This document shows, piece after piece, positions 1-11,693 of a DNA stretch of 64,000 nt (its first letter is position 1; each line of letters starts with the position of its first letter). Origin of the DNA: Adiantum capillus-veneris (Eukaryota; Streptophyta; Polypodiopsida; Polypodiales; Pteridaceae); the NCBI GenBank assembly GCA_014529385.2, contig CM043962.1:44696598-44760597 (forward strand). Direction: 5' to 3'. A program made the position numbers and the translations under genes. A model generated the notes under the pieces. That model was given only the letters and a program-made list of their open reading frames with translations, was not told where the DNA came from and made no database searches.

Positions 1-132
1 ACAAAACTTAGCACACACTTCCCTACACAACCTCAACAATTTTGATCCAATTTCAATTTTGAAAGAAGCACCTGGTTGATATGGCCTAGCTCCTTGTGTG
101 GTACGTTTCTGTCTTTGTTCTGGCTCAGAGGT

Positions 133-1250
133 ACATGGATCGCGATCCATGTTGGAAAGCCATTTGAAATTTTTTTGATACCATCAGTTTTAGCATGATT
201 AAGGGATCTTATGGTATCAAAAGTTTTAAAAATGAATCTTTGGATTGGAGGCTAAGTTGAGTTTGTCACTTTGCCTGAGCTTCTCTCAGTTCTGAGTTTC
301 AACTCTGGAAGGACCACTAGACTCTCTGTGATACCCTCTAGCTATGGTACTAGTTTGGTGTCAATTTGTGTCAAGGGAACATGGATCGCGATCCATGTTC
401 CTTTGTGTCAAAATACACTGAATTTTGTCCCACAGCTAGTCCTTGGCCTAGTGATGTTGATATATGGTTTTGAATGCTTTAAAGCTTTTTAGGACAGACA
501 AAAGTCAGTTTTAGGGTTTATGTCAATGGTTTCCCCCCTTGACCTGATTTTTGCCACCGTTTGTCCTCTTTTTGAAATTTTCTGATAAGGGTCCTTTAGA
601 AGAAAGTGCTCCAATTGTCATCAATTCCCTGCTCATCTTTTATCAGCTCAAACTTCCAAAAAGGTACATGGATCGTGATCCATGTTTGGTAAGATTTTGG
701 ACTGACACTTTGTGAGCTGATCACACAAGGTATGATGATGCTATTCCCCAAGTCTTTTTGGATTTGGTCAGTTTTTTCCAAGTAAGAAGCAGAGTTTTGT
801 GTCTATTTTGTGGTTTTTTGCAAACCACTTCTTTTCTGGTATTTTGACCAGCTTTTTTCACTTTTTGTCTATGGCTCCTTTTGGAAAAGTTGTTCAACTA
901 GTAATCATGAGTACACTGGTCAAATCTTGATGTCAGATGTCTACCTGGAACATGGACCACGATCCATGCTGGAAAGCACCTGGGCATGAAATTTGGTTCT
1001 GTGGAATCCTTCCTTCTAGTTGGTCCCAATTCTCATCTCTTTTTGGATTTGGGCAATTAAAAGTTCAGTTTTTCCTTGTTTTCTCTTTTTTCCAAGGTTT
1101 GGTCTGCTCACTCCAATTTTTTGATTTTATGATCTTCTAGCCCTCTTTTTCTCACCAAACTCAAGGTTTTGATGCCTGAGAGCCTGTTCTAAGCAAAGGA
1201 AATAATTTTAGCACATTTTGCCAAAAAGGTACATGGATCGTGATCCATGT
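133..1250. repeat. Array of 20-bp palindromes in the retroelement leader, copy set 1
   Basis: Copies of ACATGGATCGCGATCCATGT start at 133 and 379 (perfect), 666 and 1231 (central CGTG instead of CGCG) and 950 (CCACG centre, last base C). Spacings are 246, 287, 284 and 281 bp. The unit is a perfect inverted repeat, and sequence between copies is not obviously repeated apart from short flanks such as GGT before and TTGG after. Its role is unknown; packaging, dimerisation or a protein-binding site are possibilities, not demonstrated. Confidence 0.85.
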
Positions 1251-1782
1251 TTGGAAATATTTTTGAAAGGTTTTTGCACAGTCTTTTTCAACAAGTGTTT
1301 TTATCCCCTTCTTGAAAGTTTTACTGGGTTTGGTCCAGTTTGAAGCTCTGACCATCACTTCTTTGATTTTTCTGAGTTATGGTCTTCAACACAAAAATAA
1401 GGTTTTTGACAGTTTTTCCCTCGATCCTTTTGGCCACAAATGATGGTGCAATTTGTTACCTAACCTACTTCTACAACTGAAATGAATATGCAAATATAAT
1501 TGAACTTAACAGTACAGAAATAACAACAATGTGTGTGGTGGAACACCCCTTTCCAAGCATGTGAAAAATCAAAGAACGAAATACTATCTTGTACTTCACT
1601 CACAGCTTTCTTTGCTCTTAAGGAATAGCACTGGCTAGTCTCGGACTCCAATCTCTATCAAGCACTAAACCTATGTCTAGCTGCTTCATTGTCTACGGGT
1701 AAGCGGAACGGGTATCAAAAGCTTAAAGGGAGATTTTTTTGTTTTTTGTACACTGAGTCACTCATCACCTAAGGACCGGTTT

Positions 1783-1799
1783 CCCTGACAACGGTGCCA
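1783..1799 (-). other. Primer-binding site (PBS) of the minus-strand element
   Basis: Read on the minus strand, TGGCACCGTTGTCAGGG begins one base after the LTR end. It resembles the TGGCGCCGTTGCC-type PBS known from Athila/Tat-like plant gypsy elements. It fixes the LTR at 1801-2690 as the 5' LTR and the orientation as minus. The tRNA assignment is from memory and tentative. Confidence 0.7.
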
Positions 1800-1800
1800 A

Positions 1801-2690
1801 TGTTAGCAGGTCACCGCGACAGACGTCTGCATCATAGCTCTTTTGTACTAACGTAATGTCAATATGCAATGAAGCGACACGGGGTGGGGCACGAAGACTT
1901 AATGAGAGTGTCAATCTCACCAAAGTGAACTCAAGGACTACTCATTCTTACGACAAAAGCAAATCAACCACTTCCTACTCAGGCAATCAGTATGCGTCCA
2001 TTCTCAACACTCAATGTAATCACCCCTTTTCGGTATCCAAACGAATCCAGAATTTCATGAAACTTAAGGAGAGGTATCGCAACACTTATGGGCTTAATCC
2101 TACCAAGTTCTGTCACCATCTGGGAAGGTACATAAATCACGATCCATCACAAAAAATGTACAGAAAACTGAAATAGAAGTACTTGGAAAGATCCACCTTA
2201 AGCATAGAAACAATTATCCATGGTCAAAACATCAAAAAACAACCATTTTAACTCCCAAATCAATGCATTTAGCTCACAAACGGTACATCGCGAACCACAA
2301 CAGAATTGGAAATGATTACACTTAGATTGTAGAGCAAAACACAAGGAATGCAATGTGCTATTCGGAATAGAATTCGGATTACCTGTTTAGGAGAAAAGAT
2401 GATTACAAGTTGTAGTCATAAGAAGCCTCCACAGTGCACGTTTTCTTCCTCTAGCTAATGATAATCTCCCCTTCAAAACTAAGGGTTTTGACTTTAAAAG
2501 TTAGGGGGCTTTCCCATGGTCATCCGGCCTCTTACAAGGGGTAGACTCAGAGAAAATAAAAAAGGGTATGGTCTAATCTCATCATGATTACAACTCATCT
2601 TAGGCTAAATTACAGGGTTTTTTTCGAAAAAATAGAGTGTCCACCGGGTTTTGTGTGCATACACCTGTATGCGCCCGTATCCACCAAACA
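1801..2690 (-). mobile_element. 5' LTR of minus-strand LTR element, family P (copy 1)
   Basis: The LTR is 890 bp. On the minus strand it begins TGTTTGGTGGATACGGGC and ends GCTAACA, the usual TG...CA. It is clearly homologous, in inverted orientation, to the LTR at 19828-20706: shared blocks include the TG end, the region around 2040-2200 that gives the apparent ORF KLKERYRNTYGLNPTKF, and the tract near 1860-1900. A third relative at 41281 shares the PBS-proximal part. Apparent reading frames inside it are LTR sequence, not genes. The flanking target-site copy would lie at 2691-2695 (AGCAC) but its partner is outside the window. Confidence 0.85.
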
Positions 2691-3263
2691 AGCACAAAAG
2701 AGATGGTTTGCTTACTTCGTAGCGTCGACGGGGGCAGAGTTAAGATGCTGGGCAGTAAAGGATGTGAAAAGAGGCGAGGGTATAGTTAAAATGTTTGGCG
2801 GGGATACTGCCTCTAAACTTAGTATGCTCACCTAAGTGAGGGTGACAACTTCACTTATGCGCAAAAGTTACACCGAGATTGCGGTAGGTAGATCGTACTG
2901 CATTGGAATCTGAGCGCTTTTATTACTCCCAAACTGGTTTTCCTTGTGAGGACAACCCACGTGACTTTTTTGAGTGAGCGTTTAGAGTCAAAAACCAATA
3001 GTGATTGCAGTCGCCAAATCCATCTCCAAGTAGAACAAACAGACCGCCCTTGCCTTCTTCGCCCTTTTTGCGCTCTTCCCCTTGGCCACCTCTCACGATC
3101 TTGCATTGAGCAACCTCCACTGGTTTGAGTACTTTGCTGCTGCGTTGCCATCACCCTTGCCTTCGCCTTTATTTCCTCTTCCCCTGGCCACCTTTTGGTT
3201 CTTGCTCTCAGCGACCTGCGACATCACCATCCACCTTGGCGCCATTGGATATTGCAGAGACAG

Positions 3264-3347
<84 letters not shown>

Positions 3348-3650
3348 CCCCCCCCCCCCAACACGCCTATGTGTTCTTAACTGTGTGCGCACAGAAGCCA
3401 CTGCGTCACAAGTTAGGGCACAAGGAGAACAACACTCCAAGGGCCAAGAGTGGTCGTTAGGGTAAGATTAGAAGTCTTGCAACCTCAAGACGAGTATAGT
3501 TACAAATCATACATATTAGTTGAGATTCTCCATGCAACGTTGTGAGGTTCAAGGCATGGTTGGAATAATTACTCCTTATGTGACCGTGCTTGAGTTGTTA
3601 TTCAATGCTATGTTTGGGCATAGTGATTGAGTAGGCCTATATATCTTTTA
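2691..3650. other. Non-coding stretch with a CT microsatellite
   Basis: No convincing gene is visible. ORFs overlapping 3093-3465 on both strands are produced mostly by the CT tract. The remainder shows no domain or repeat family I recognise. Confidence 0.5.
3267..3359. repeat. (CT)n microsatellite followed by a C homopolymer
   Basis: About 78 bases of pure CT repeat run directly into a 15-base C run. Similar long CT/GA tracts occur at 14642, 47673 and 54352, so this is a general property of the genome region. Confidence 0.97.
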
Positions 3651-3651
3651 C

Positions 3652-4335
3652 TGATAACATAAAATGCTCTGTTCCAATCCACCTGTTCCGAATGGACATG
3701 GGTACAATGTTCATTCAACTTGGGTCAGAACCAAGCAAATAGGGCCCTTCAAATATTCTTGGGGCCCCTATTGGCCTGGTTCTGACTCTAGCCACATCAC
3801 CTATTATGACATTAGCGCACGGGATAGAACCAAGCAAATAGAGACCTTGAAGGATACTCCAAGGCCAATATTCTCTTGGTTATGACACCAAATACAGACC
3901 AATTTTGAATAGTAGTTTTGGCTTGCTTTTTCCTTGAGACATGGGGATCATAATCCTGGAGACAAATGATGTGGACGAGGATACGTAGCATTTTATTGAT
4001 AACATCAAATGCTTTGTTCCAATCCACCTGTTCCCAATGGACGTTGGTACAACGTAAATTCAACTTGGGTCAGAATCAAGAAAATAGGGTCCTTTGGAGA
4101 TTCTTGGGGGCCCTATTCTCCTGGTTCTGACTCTAGTCACGTCACCTTTTATGACATTAGAGCACGGGATAGAACCAAGCGAATAGAGAAATTAAGGGAT
4201 ACTCCAGGCCCAATATTTGCTTCGTTATGACACCAAATACAAACCAATTTTGAATAGTATTTTTGGATTTCTTTTTCATTCAGACATGGGGATCATAGTC
4301 ATGGAGACAGACGATGTGGGCGAGGATACATGTGA
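3652..4335 (+). repeat. Two ~345-bp tandem units, each with two hairpin-forming inverted repeats
   Basis: Unit 1 (about 3652-3996) and unit 2 (about 3998-4335) both run from a GATAACAT(A/C)AAATGCT start to an ATGGGGATCAT...GAGGATAC end. Each holds an imperfect hairpin built on GGGTCAGAACCAAGCAAAT and its complement about 50 bases on, then a second hairpin around GATAGAACCAAGCRAATAGAG. A related motif, GGTCAGTACCAAGCGAAT, builds the arrays at 20859 and 22417. The 3' part of unit 2 runs into the start of the ORF at 4286. Confidence 0.75.
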
Positions 4336-4696
4336 AGAAAAACTATTCGCGTTCTTATACAACGCCCGTGCTCATCACCGTGCACCAGAACTATCAAGAA
4401 TGTTTAATGCAGAGTTTTCTATACAGAGGATCATAGATTGCTCATTTGAGTACCTACAAACCCATTTGCAACAATATGAGGCAGTCATTTGTGACAATTC
4501 CATGACAATTGATGGCATGAGATATGTGCACCCAACCAACCTTGACCCTGACAAGAGTGCAGCAAGGAGATTGAATCGTTGTCTAGAAAAGTGTCCCTCC
4601 AATGCACTGCTTGTACAAGATAGGTGTATGAAGCACTTAAAAAAGTGTCGCTTAGTGGAATTCAACCACGGGTTTGTCTGTTACTTGTTCTTGTAG
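4286..4696 (+). CDS. Unrecognised ORF, possible exon of a mobile-element protein
   Basis: An open frame of about 137 codons starts at an ATG in the sequence shared with the tandem unit (MGIIVMETDDVGEDT). It continues through a Cys- and basic-rich part (around RRLNRCLEKCPSNALL) and ends at a stop at 4694-4696. Codon use is less biased than in the surrounding AT-rich DNA, which argues for past coding function. I do not recognise a domain. The same hairpin unit type upstream of the H3-like/Ulp1 gene at 21421 suggests a related element, but there is no sequence proof. It may be one exon of a longer gene, because the C-terminal residues look like read-through into an intron. Confidence 0.35.
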   Translation: MGIIVMETDDVGEDTCEEKLFAFLYNARAHHRAPELSRMFNAEFSIQRIIDCSFEYLQTHLQQYEAVICDNSMTIDGMRYVHPTNLDPDKSAARRLNRCLEKCPSNALLVQDRCMKHLKKCRLVEFNHGFVCYLFL

Positions 4697-4749
4697 ACAG
4701 ATGGCGAGTCAGAGACTTCCCAGTCAAATAAAATTTTGGTAGTTGTCCA

Positions 4750-5148
4750 TTGGTGCCGAAGGAAGAGGTAGAGGATGCGGAGGTGCAGTTTGACCCAGAA
4801 GAAGAGCGGGTAGAGGTATTAAAGGAATCATTTGATGTGGGCTTAACTCTTGCAAATGCAGCATTAGGGTGCAAGAAAGAAAGCCCAAATAAGGAAGTGA
4901 CTTTGCCTCTAAATTGCGCTCCCAGCTTTGCTATGACGAGCGACACCCACTACGTTCTGATCACAGATATCATGCATGAGCTGAATATATGGGAGGACTA
5001 CTGCCTAGCTAAGATTGCAAATTTTTTTGAGGCACACATGGGATTTGTGGATGATGATGGAGTGAACCAACATCTTTTTGCTGACACGGCTGTCCACGAC
5101 TCACAGTTCACTTCAGGTTGGCCAACTGATCAAAGATACATTCAATGA
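4750..5148 (+). CDS. Unrecognised acidic ORF downstream of 4286, possible exon
   Basis: The frame is 132 codons and starts with an acidic segment (PKEEVEDAEVQFDPEEERVE). A mixed region with hydrophobic patches follows (NIWEDYCLAKIANFFEAHMG). It lies 50 bases after the previous ORF in a different frame, which fits two exons or a frameshifted gene. No known domain is visible, and no polyadenylation or splice signal decides its limits. Confidence that it is or was coding is modest. Confidence 0.3.
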   Translation: MVPKEEVEDAEVQFDPEEERVEVLKESFDVGLTLANAALGCKKESPNKEVTLPLNCAPSFAMTSDTHYVLITDIMHELNIWEDYCLAKIANFFEAHMGFVDDDGVNQHLFADTAVHDSQFTSGWPTDQRYIQ

Positions 5149-7130
5149 AGCAAAGTCCGGAGAGGCCAATTTTCCAACGAGCAGTTTCAATCGACAACAA
5201 AACAACTTGGCTTGGAAAACATGGGTAGGTCCGTGGCACCCAGTTCTTAGGTACTGAATAGTTAGTCTATCAACTTGTGGGGAGCTTTCATGCTGGAAAT
5301 GGACGCCAATCACTTGGTAATTTTTAAAGGCATTCAGATGGTATTGGAGATGGCGGAGTGATGAAATATGATGATCAATTTTTTTGTTTGACAGGTGCTA
5401 GTGTATGACCATAGTTTCCTTAGAAGAGCGGGAGGATCACGGTGGTACAGCCAAAGTGTGTCGACCGTAGAAGGTGGCATGGGTAGATATGAGCAGGCTA
5501 GCAGAAGCATGGAAAAAGGCTGGAGCAATTAGGAATATCATGGGCTTCTGGAGCAAACAGGAAGATCATGGGCTGATAGGTATCAACAGAAATGTATGCC
5601 TGATGCGGCTTATAGGCCAAGAAGGGCTCCATAAGGGGTTAATTTGAAGAGCAGATGAAGGAGATACGAGATGCAATATTTTGGTTCGAGAATGTAGAGC
5701 TTGAAGTGCTAAAGGAGTAGGTCCAGACGGCTCATCAAACAAAGCTATGGAGCCCAAGTTATGGAAGGTTGAAAGTTCAGTGTGTTGCAGATTTTTTTCA
5801 AACAAGGCAGCTTGGGACAGGTGGTCCAAGTGGAAGTCAAGGTATAGATGTGTATTTCTCAATTTATGGAGCCTACCTATCTTTTCAGATTGCAGATTGG
5901 AGCCACGGTCTGCATTTTATGGCCGTTGAAGGTTTGTCGGGGGCTAGGTTGGTGCGCACCTGACCACATGGGGAGGTGTGCCATCTGACGTCTTTTGAGC
6001 CTCGACAAGGTTCTAGAGCAGGGTATGCATCATACCGAGCTCGCACAAGTTGACTGCATGTCAAATGGAGCCAGGAGCGAAAAGATATGGAAGCCCAAAG
6101 ATTGGGCGCACTTGTTCGAAATTGGTTGCAGATGAAGATGGGCATTTTTGCGCCTCAATTCAAGGCCTCGGGGAACTGTGAAGTGTAGTAAGGGTGGAGG
6201 AGTTTGGTGCCTATCATATGAAGTTACGACCGGGCTTTGCAAATTGGGAACCGGGGTTCCAAGCCACAAATGGCAGGATGTTGAAGTTGAAGGGGTTTTT
6301 TTACATCAAATGGATTTGTTGTTAAAAAGAAGAGTTTGGAGGGTGACCCACAAGGGATTGCCATGTGGCGGGGCTTAAGCCCATATGCATGAAGGGGAGC
6401 TGGCCAACACGACATAAGAACTGAAGGGGGCACCCATTTTGAGAATGTGGAAGCGTGGGAGGTTGAGGACCTCTCTGGCCATGAAATCCGGTCGGAGGCG
6501 CTGCTCCGGTGGTGCGTTTGGCGTCCACCGGTGGCCTTGGGCGGTGCTTGGCATGAAGTAGACTGTGACATGGAGGCCTTTAAGGGCTTGTGCCTGCACC
6601 TAATGAGGAAAATGTTTGTGAGGGCAAGAGCCCCCCCAATAGCGAGGTCGCTATTGCTCTAGAGGGGAGGGGTGCCGGCAGTGGGACAGCAAGAGAGAAT
6701 TGGAGAGGCAGCTTGAGGCCAGTCAAGGGGCTTGTCCCGCAATCAAGGACAGAGAGATAGAGTGAGGGTTTGAAGGCTTAAAGGTTCAAGTCAAAATTGG
6801 GATTCCACAGCAAGGGAGTCAAGAAGAGAAGAGAGAGAGAGAGAGAGAGAGTTCGAAAACTTCAAGGGGCATCGCCAAGGTGCCTATCCCGCCGGCCACA
6901 AAAAATTCAAGGGAAGAGAGAGGGAACCTATCCGAAAGGTGTCCAAAATGCTAGTGCAAGTGCAGGTGTGGCCAAGTTGAGCGAAGAAAGAGTCAAGATG
7001 TGGGCACCATGCAGAGGTTGCCAAAACAAGCTATGAAAAGTGCCAGCAATGCAAAGGGAATTCCAAATAAATCTGCAAGTGAATTGCACGAGATGAGAAG
7101 CTCACCCATTATTTCTATTTTAGGTCTCCT
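5149..7130 (+). other. Non-coding stretch upstream of the gypsy element; possibly its 5' LTR or leader
   Basis: No protein domain is recognisable. The stretch is more GC-rich than its surroundings and has a short GA tract near 6826. The segment from about 7080 to 7450 has a TATA-like box followed by a T/C-rich tail resembling LTR R-U5 sequence. It shows no similarity that I can see to the 3' LTR beginning at 14062, so calling it the 5' LTR is only a possibility. Confidence 0.3.
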
Positions 7131-7141
7131 AGACACACCCC

Positions 7142-7150
7142 TATAAAAGG
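7142..7150 (+). promoter_or_regulatory. TATA-like box upstream of the gypsy gag region
   Basis: The sequence CCTATAAAAGGAGG is a good TATA box. About 30 bases downstream starts a stretch resembling a retroelement R-U5/leader, and the gag frame opens about 600 bases downstream. Transcription from here is inferred. Confidence 0.45.
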
Positions 7151-7738
7151 AGGTACACGTTCATTTTTTGCAGTCTTTGACCAAGGTGGATTTTTTGCCA
7201 GAGAGAGTTATTGGAGGTTTGCAAGCCTATGTATTGCAAGCTTGCCATTGGAGCTGCATACTTGATTGTACTATCTCCTATGTAATACTATCAAACCTTT
7301 GCCCCTATTTCTTGTGTTGCTTCTCCCCATCCCCCTCCTTTTCTCTCGCTCTTTGTGTACTTGCCATTGCTTGCAGAGGGTTTGCTTCTGGCTTGAAGGG
7401 TGTTACCAAGAGGGAAAAATCGGGGTGTCTTCTAGATCGAAAAGGGTGAGTTGAGCAGTGTGGGTGTGTATGTGCTGTAAGGTGTTTTTTGCAAGGTATG
7501 AGACAATTGTTCTATTTGCTAAAGTGGAATTGTTAGTGCAAATTAGCCAATTTGAAGGTGTTATTAGAGAGGTTAGGGGTGCTATGGAATCCCTGGGCTA
7601 TAGAGAGGCAAACATTTTGTGTGTTGGGTGTTCCCTATTCCCCTCTCCATCTTCTGGTGCCCCCACTGAGGAGCTGTCTGATGCTCCAATTTGCCGTTTG
7701 AAGCGATGTTTTTTACCCGCAAAGTGGTTGGCTGATGG

Positions 7739-8290
7739 TTGAGTTTGAAGCTGGCAGAGAGGGTGGAACCAAGTTTTGGACCCATATTTATGAGCGTTGA
7801 AGATCCCGAGGATTGGTTAGCAGATTTTGAGTTTTGGATGTTGTCGATGCGTATGTTGACGGATGCAGAAAAGTTGGAAACGGTGCCGCTGTTAATGCGA
7901 GGGCGAGCCAAGGTGTGGTTCGATGGTTTAAAGAGTAGTGATCAAGAATCATGACAAAGATTGCAAAATCAGTTTTTGAAGCAGTTTCAAGAGGTGATTA
8001 TAGTAGAGGAGGCTGGTGCAAGGCAAAAGGCAGTATGCCAAGACGTAAGTAAGGATTTCTCCATTTTCATTAAGCAGTTTAAAGCTTGTTGGAATCAGTT
8101 AGAGGTTGCTACTGGGGTCAAAAGCAATCAGTATTTGAATCTGTCAAAGCTGCTAGAGTGTTTGCATCCGAGGATTAGAGAAAAGATGGAAGGCGGTGCG
8201 AATACCTACGAAGACATGGTGTATCTGGCAAAGATAAAGACCCGAGGCCTCTCGAAACATGGTAAAGACACAACCCTCGAAGAAAACTAA
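7739..8290 (+). pseudogene. gag: Gypsy gag (capsid) fragment
   Basis: The frame reads PEDWLADFEFWMLSMRML and later RGRAKVWFDGL, the pattern of the plant retrotransposon gag domain, where a helix with WL..FE is followed by A..W+..L. One in-frame TGA at 7952-7954 interrupts it; the same frame continues with LQNQFLKQFQEV and ends at 8290. N-terminal residues probably lie in another frame from about 7500, indicating a frameshift. No CCHC zinc knuckle is visible before the protease. Gag would form the virus-like particle. Confidence 0.7.
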
Positions 8291-8374
8291 ACATGAGCCA
8301 GTGCTAGTAAACAAGGTAGGGGACTATTGTGAAGGTGAAGAAGGAAATACTACCCTACTGGAGAGTACAAGGAT

Positions 8375-8830
8375 GTAAAATCGGTAGCGATATTGGATAG
8401 TGGAGTCGGAATTGCCATAGCCACCAAAGCAATGTGGAAAAAATGGGGAAAACCTGCTCTAAGAGATACTAGAATGAAACTTCAACTAGCGGATGGGTAC
8501 CTAGAGAGACCTATTGGCATCTTGGAGCAGATTGTAGTAGCCTCTTGTGGAATTGCATATAAACACACCTTCGCTATTATGAATTTCTATGAGAGCAGCA
8601 ATTTCGACATCATTCTGCGCAGCCCATTCATGCGTCAGCTCAAAATGGTTCAAGATTGGGGTTATGACTATATCTATCTTAGGAACAAGGATGTCACTAC
8701 GAAAATTAGTGTCACAGATCATAGCTATAAAGACGTAGAAAGAGCCCTAAGAGAAGACTTGCATTCCACAATTGACCAGGAAGGAGGAATACCGGCTTGG
8801 CTCCAGAACAAAGCTCACCAATGGAAATGA
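8375..8830 (+). pseudogene. First retropepsin-like aspartic protease domain of the gypsy element
   Basis: The frame shows VAILDSGVGIAIATKAMW, with the D-S-G catalytic triad near codon 5-7, then an ADG turn. It ends with FDIILRSPFMRQLKMVQDWG, matching the retropepsin C-terminal I-[IL]-G-x-P-[FW]-x pattern, except that the usual Gly is Arg. It lies between gag and RT, the normal place for the gypsy protease that processes Gag-Pol. The downstream part (WLQNKAHQWK) leads to a stop at 8828-8830. The Gly-to-Arg change and the flanking stops suggest it no longer works. Confidence 0.7.
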
Positions 8831-8926
8831 GAAGCTTCGGATTGTGGAAGTCTAAAAAAGGAAGACTGCATTCTTGATAGGACTGCACAAGATGAAGCGT
8901 ACATACCAGAGTCTTTTCCAAAAGAG

Positions 8927-9550
8927 ATGTTCGAACCGTTTGGATGGGAACAAATACTAGCTACTCTTGATGTTTGTGTCAACGAAGTGACCCTCACCAA
9001 ATTTTGTGATGAGGAAGGCTATGATATCATTCCATTCCAGATGATGAATGTCCGCCTTACTCCGAAGACCGAGGAAGACGTACCTGACAAGGAAGGGGTG
9101 ACCAAATGCCGAAGCATAGTGGAAAAAATCTCTGTAAGGGACCTTGTCCAAACGAATGATGAAGAAGATTTTCAAGACTCAACTGATAAGACACTAGAGG
9201 ATAACACGGACGATGAGCTGTCTAGTAGCTCGAGCCAGAGCATCAAACAGAAGGATTGCCAAGTGATCTACTATGATTTCCCAAACCAAAACCCTCGAAG
9301 ACAACGCAGGTATCGGGATAAACACAAAAATAACCACAACAAGCACAACAAGGACTCAATAACTCAATTGACTGACAAAACGCAGTACTTGAGATTAGTC
9401 GAAGTGAATGACTGCCTCAAGGACAGTATTTCAGGGCTATATATGAAACCTGACTCAACCAAAACAACATCAAAACAAAAACCAAAAAAGAGAAAGATAC
9501 AAAAAAACCGTTTAAGTTGTCTAAGGTGGAGCGCAAGTCAAATACAATGA
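8927..9550 (+). pseudogene. Linker between gypsy protease and RT
   Basis: This 207-codon open frame sits between protease and RT. It has an acidic Ser-rich stretch (DDELSSSSSQSIKQKD) and a basic Arg/Lys/His-rich stretch (QRRYRDKHKNNHNKHNKD). Such variable low-complexity linkers are usual between PR and RT in Tat-like elements. No enzymatic domain is recognised. It is in the same strand and order as pol and is best read as part of the polyprotein. Confidence 0.5.
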
Positions 9551-9739
9551 TTTGAAACGAGCATTGAAAGAAGTTTGGACAACAGAAATGGAAACTGATG
9601 AGGAATCAAATGATGATAAATTCGATGCACCATTCCACTATAAGTACCATTCAGGATAGGAAGATAGTGGTGCAAAAACCCAACGAGATCCTAAAGAACC
9701 GGGAAGTTCTTATGATAGGCCTGAAAACACAAAAACCAT

Positions 9740-11477
9740 CAACTTAGCAGAACCAGTCGAGGAGCTTAAACCGGCATATATTGCCACGGACCTTACTGAA
9801 AAGGAAGAGCAACTTCTAGTTGATACGCTCACGCAATATAAAGATGTCTTTGCATGGTCATACAAATATCTAAAGGGGATAGATCCGAAGATATGTCAGC
9901 ACACGATTCCCCTTAAGAGTGATGCCAGACCACACAGAAAACGTCCTTACACGTACAATGAAACTTTTGCACAGAAAATCAAGGAGAAAATAGACAAATT
10001 GAAAGACACCGAGTTTATCTACGAGATTGAGCACACAGTGTGAGTGTCCCTGATTGTGGTGGTACCCAAAAAGAATGGCAAACTGTGTGTTTGTTTGAAC
10101 CTCAAGCAAGTAAATGAAGCTACCATCAGGGATAACTATCCACTGCCAATAAGTGATCATGTTATTGAGAGGGTAGCAGGGAAAGAGGCCTATAGTTTCT
10201 TGGATGGGTTCTCAGGCTACAACCAGTTGACGATTAAGGCGGAAGATCAGCATAAGACAGATTTTTCAATAGAGTGGGGTATATTTGCATACAGGGTAAT
10301 GCCTTTTGGCTTGACCAATGCCCCTGCCACATTTCAAAGACTAATGACCCGTGCATTCAAAGAATATCTCAGACAATTTTTGGAGATCTACCTGGATGAT
10401 CTTTGTGTTCATTCACATCGACGAAGTGACCACATCACTCATCTGAGTAAAGTCTTTGAAAAGTGCAAAACGTATCGTATTTGCTTAAACCCGGAAAAAT
10501 GTGCCTTCATGGTAAGATAGGGTAGAATTATGGGCCACATAGTGTCCAAAAACGGCATCTTAACTAATCAAGAAAAGGTACAAACAATTGTTGCACTACC
10601 GAGACCAACAAAGATAAAAGAAGTGCAAGCATTTATGGGGCATTACAGATACTACCGTTTTTTCATATATATGTATGCCGTAATAGCTAAGCCATTGTAC
10701 ACCCTCATAACTAAGTTTGAATGGAGGGAGGAATGTGAGCAGGCTTTCCAAAAATTGAAGCAACATTTGATTTCAGCTCCAATTTTGCAAGCCCCTTACT
10801 GGAGAAAAATCTTCCATGTCCATGGGGATGCATCGGCCTATGCCATTGGGTGCATATTAGCCCAGCCAGGAGAGAAGAAAATGGAATTTTCCATTTGCTA
10901 CTCCAGTCGACAACTAAACAACGTAGAGAGAAATTACACCACTACGGAAAGAGAAGGTCTGGGAATGATATATGCTGTCAAGAAATTTAGACACTACCTT
11001 CCAGCCAACAAGTTTGTCTTCTTCGTGGATCATATTCAAGCACTGCTATATCTAGTAAACAAACCTTGCAACATTAGAAGAATTGTCCACTGGTTTATAC
11101 TGTTGCTTGAGTTTGACTTTACGGTGGTTGTAAAAAAGGGGACCACACACCAGAGAGCAAATCATCTTTCACGACTATTTCATGGGGAAGCACCTGCGGG
11201 TGTTGATGATGAACTTCCTAATTCATATCTGTTTAACATAGAAATGGTGACTCGATGGAGCAAAGATGTCATGCCTCTACTCACAATTGGCTCTTTGCAG
11301 ATAGAAAGACAACCATTAATGATCCATCAAACATGGAATCTCATCCTTTTAGCAGGACGGCTGTACAAACACAGTAAGGATGGGATACTGAGACTATGTG
11401 TACAGCTTGAAGATACCACCTTCTACCTCAAACAACCTCATATACAAAATACGGGATTTCACACTGGTGAAACATAG
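9740..11477 (+). pseudogene. pol: Gypsy reverse transcriptase and RNase H
   Basis: The RT begins with AYIATDLTEKEEQLLVDTL and continues across an in-frame TGA (10041-10043, where the family has Trp) into VVVPKKNGKLCVCLNL, SFLDGFSGYNQL, VMPFGLTNAPATFQR and IYLDDLCVHS. The last is the catalytic YxDD box, here YLDD. A TAG at 10518-10520 (family Gln) precedes GRIMGHIVSKNG of the connection region. RNase H follows: HVHGDASAYAIG (first Asp), TTEREGLGMIYAV (Glu), FFVDHIQALLYL (Asp). The usual final Asp of the ADxLSR motif is Asn (RANHLSR). The domain set would copy the RNA genome into DNA; stops and the Asn change make this copy inactive. Confidence 0.9.
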
Positions 11478-11693
11478 ACAGGCCAACGGTTACAAAGACT
11501 GGGCATCTACTGGCCAAAATGGAATACAATGTCCATAAATATGCAAAATCCTGTGTTAGATGTATAATACAGCCCCCAGTGAAACATGGCACAATGTTTT
11601 GAGTAGTACAAGCACCTAAATGGAGTGCTCACATCATTGAGTACTTAAAAAACAAAACCTTTCTAGTAGAATGGGACAAAGCAAGAAGGAAAA

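Larger units (their letters stand above)
1..1800 (-). mobile_element. 5' leader (untranslated) of a minus-strand LTR retroelement, family P; body lies left of the window
   Basis: This T-rich stretch lies directly inside the LTR at 1801-2690, on the side of the primer-binding site, so in minus orientation it is the start of the internal region. I see no credible coding frame; the short ORFs are AT-rich and unrelated to retroelement proteins. The main structure is five copies of a 20-bp palindrome about 280 bp apart (133, 379, 666, 950, 1231). The same leader type recurs at 14990-16345 and at 33200-41280, each next to gag-like ORFs. The body of this copy is beyond position 1, so it cannot be told whether it is autonomous. 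Confidence 0.7.

Noticed and set aside
133-1250. Regularly spaced palindromes as a CRISPR array
   Set aside because: Spacing is about 280 bp, the units are perfect palindromes in a eukaryotic retroelement leader, and there are no cas genes.
1856-2176. 106-codon ORF MSICNEATRGG..., and its minus-strand relative at 20199-20477
   Set aside because: Both lie wholly inside family-P LTRs. The similarity comes from LTR homology, not a protein gene.
3093-3465. Overlapping ORFs on both strands with Leu-Ser or Arg-Glu repeats
   Set aside because: They are translations of the CT/GA microsatellite, open in several frames. The same applies to ORFs at 14553-14957, 47511-47825, 27388-27687 and 27826-28299.
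5866-6660. Overlapping GC-richer ORFs on both strands as host genes
   Set aside because: No frame dominates, no domain is visible, and several frames are open together, as happens in GC-richer non-coding DNA.
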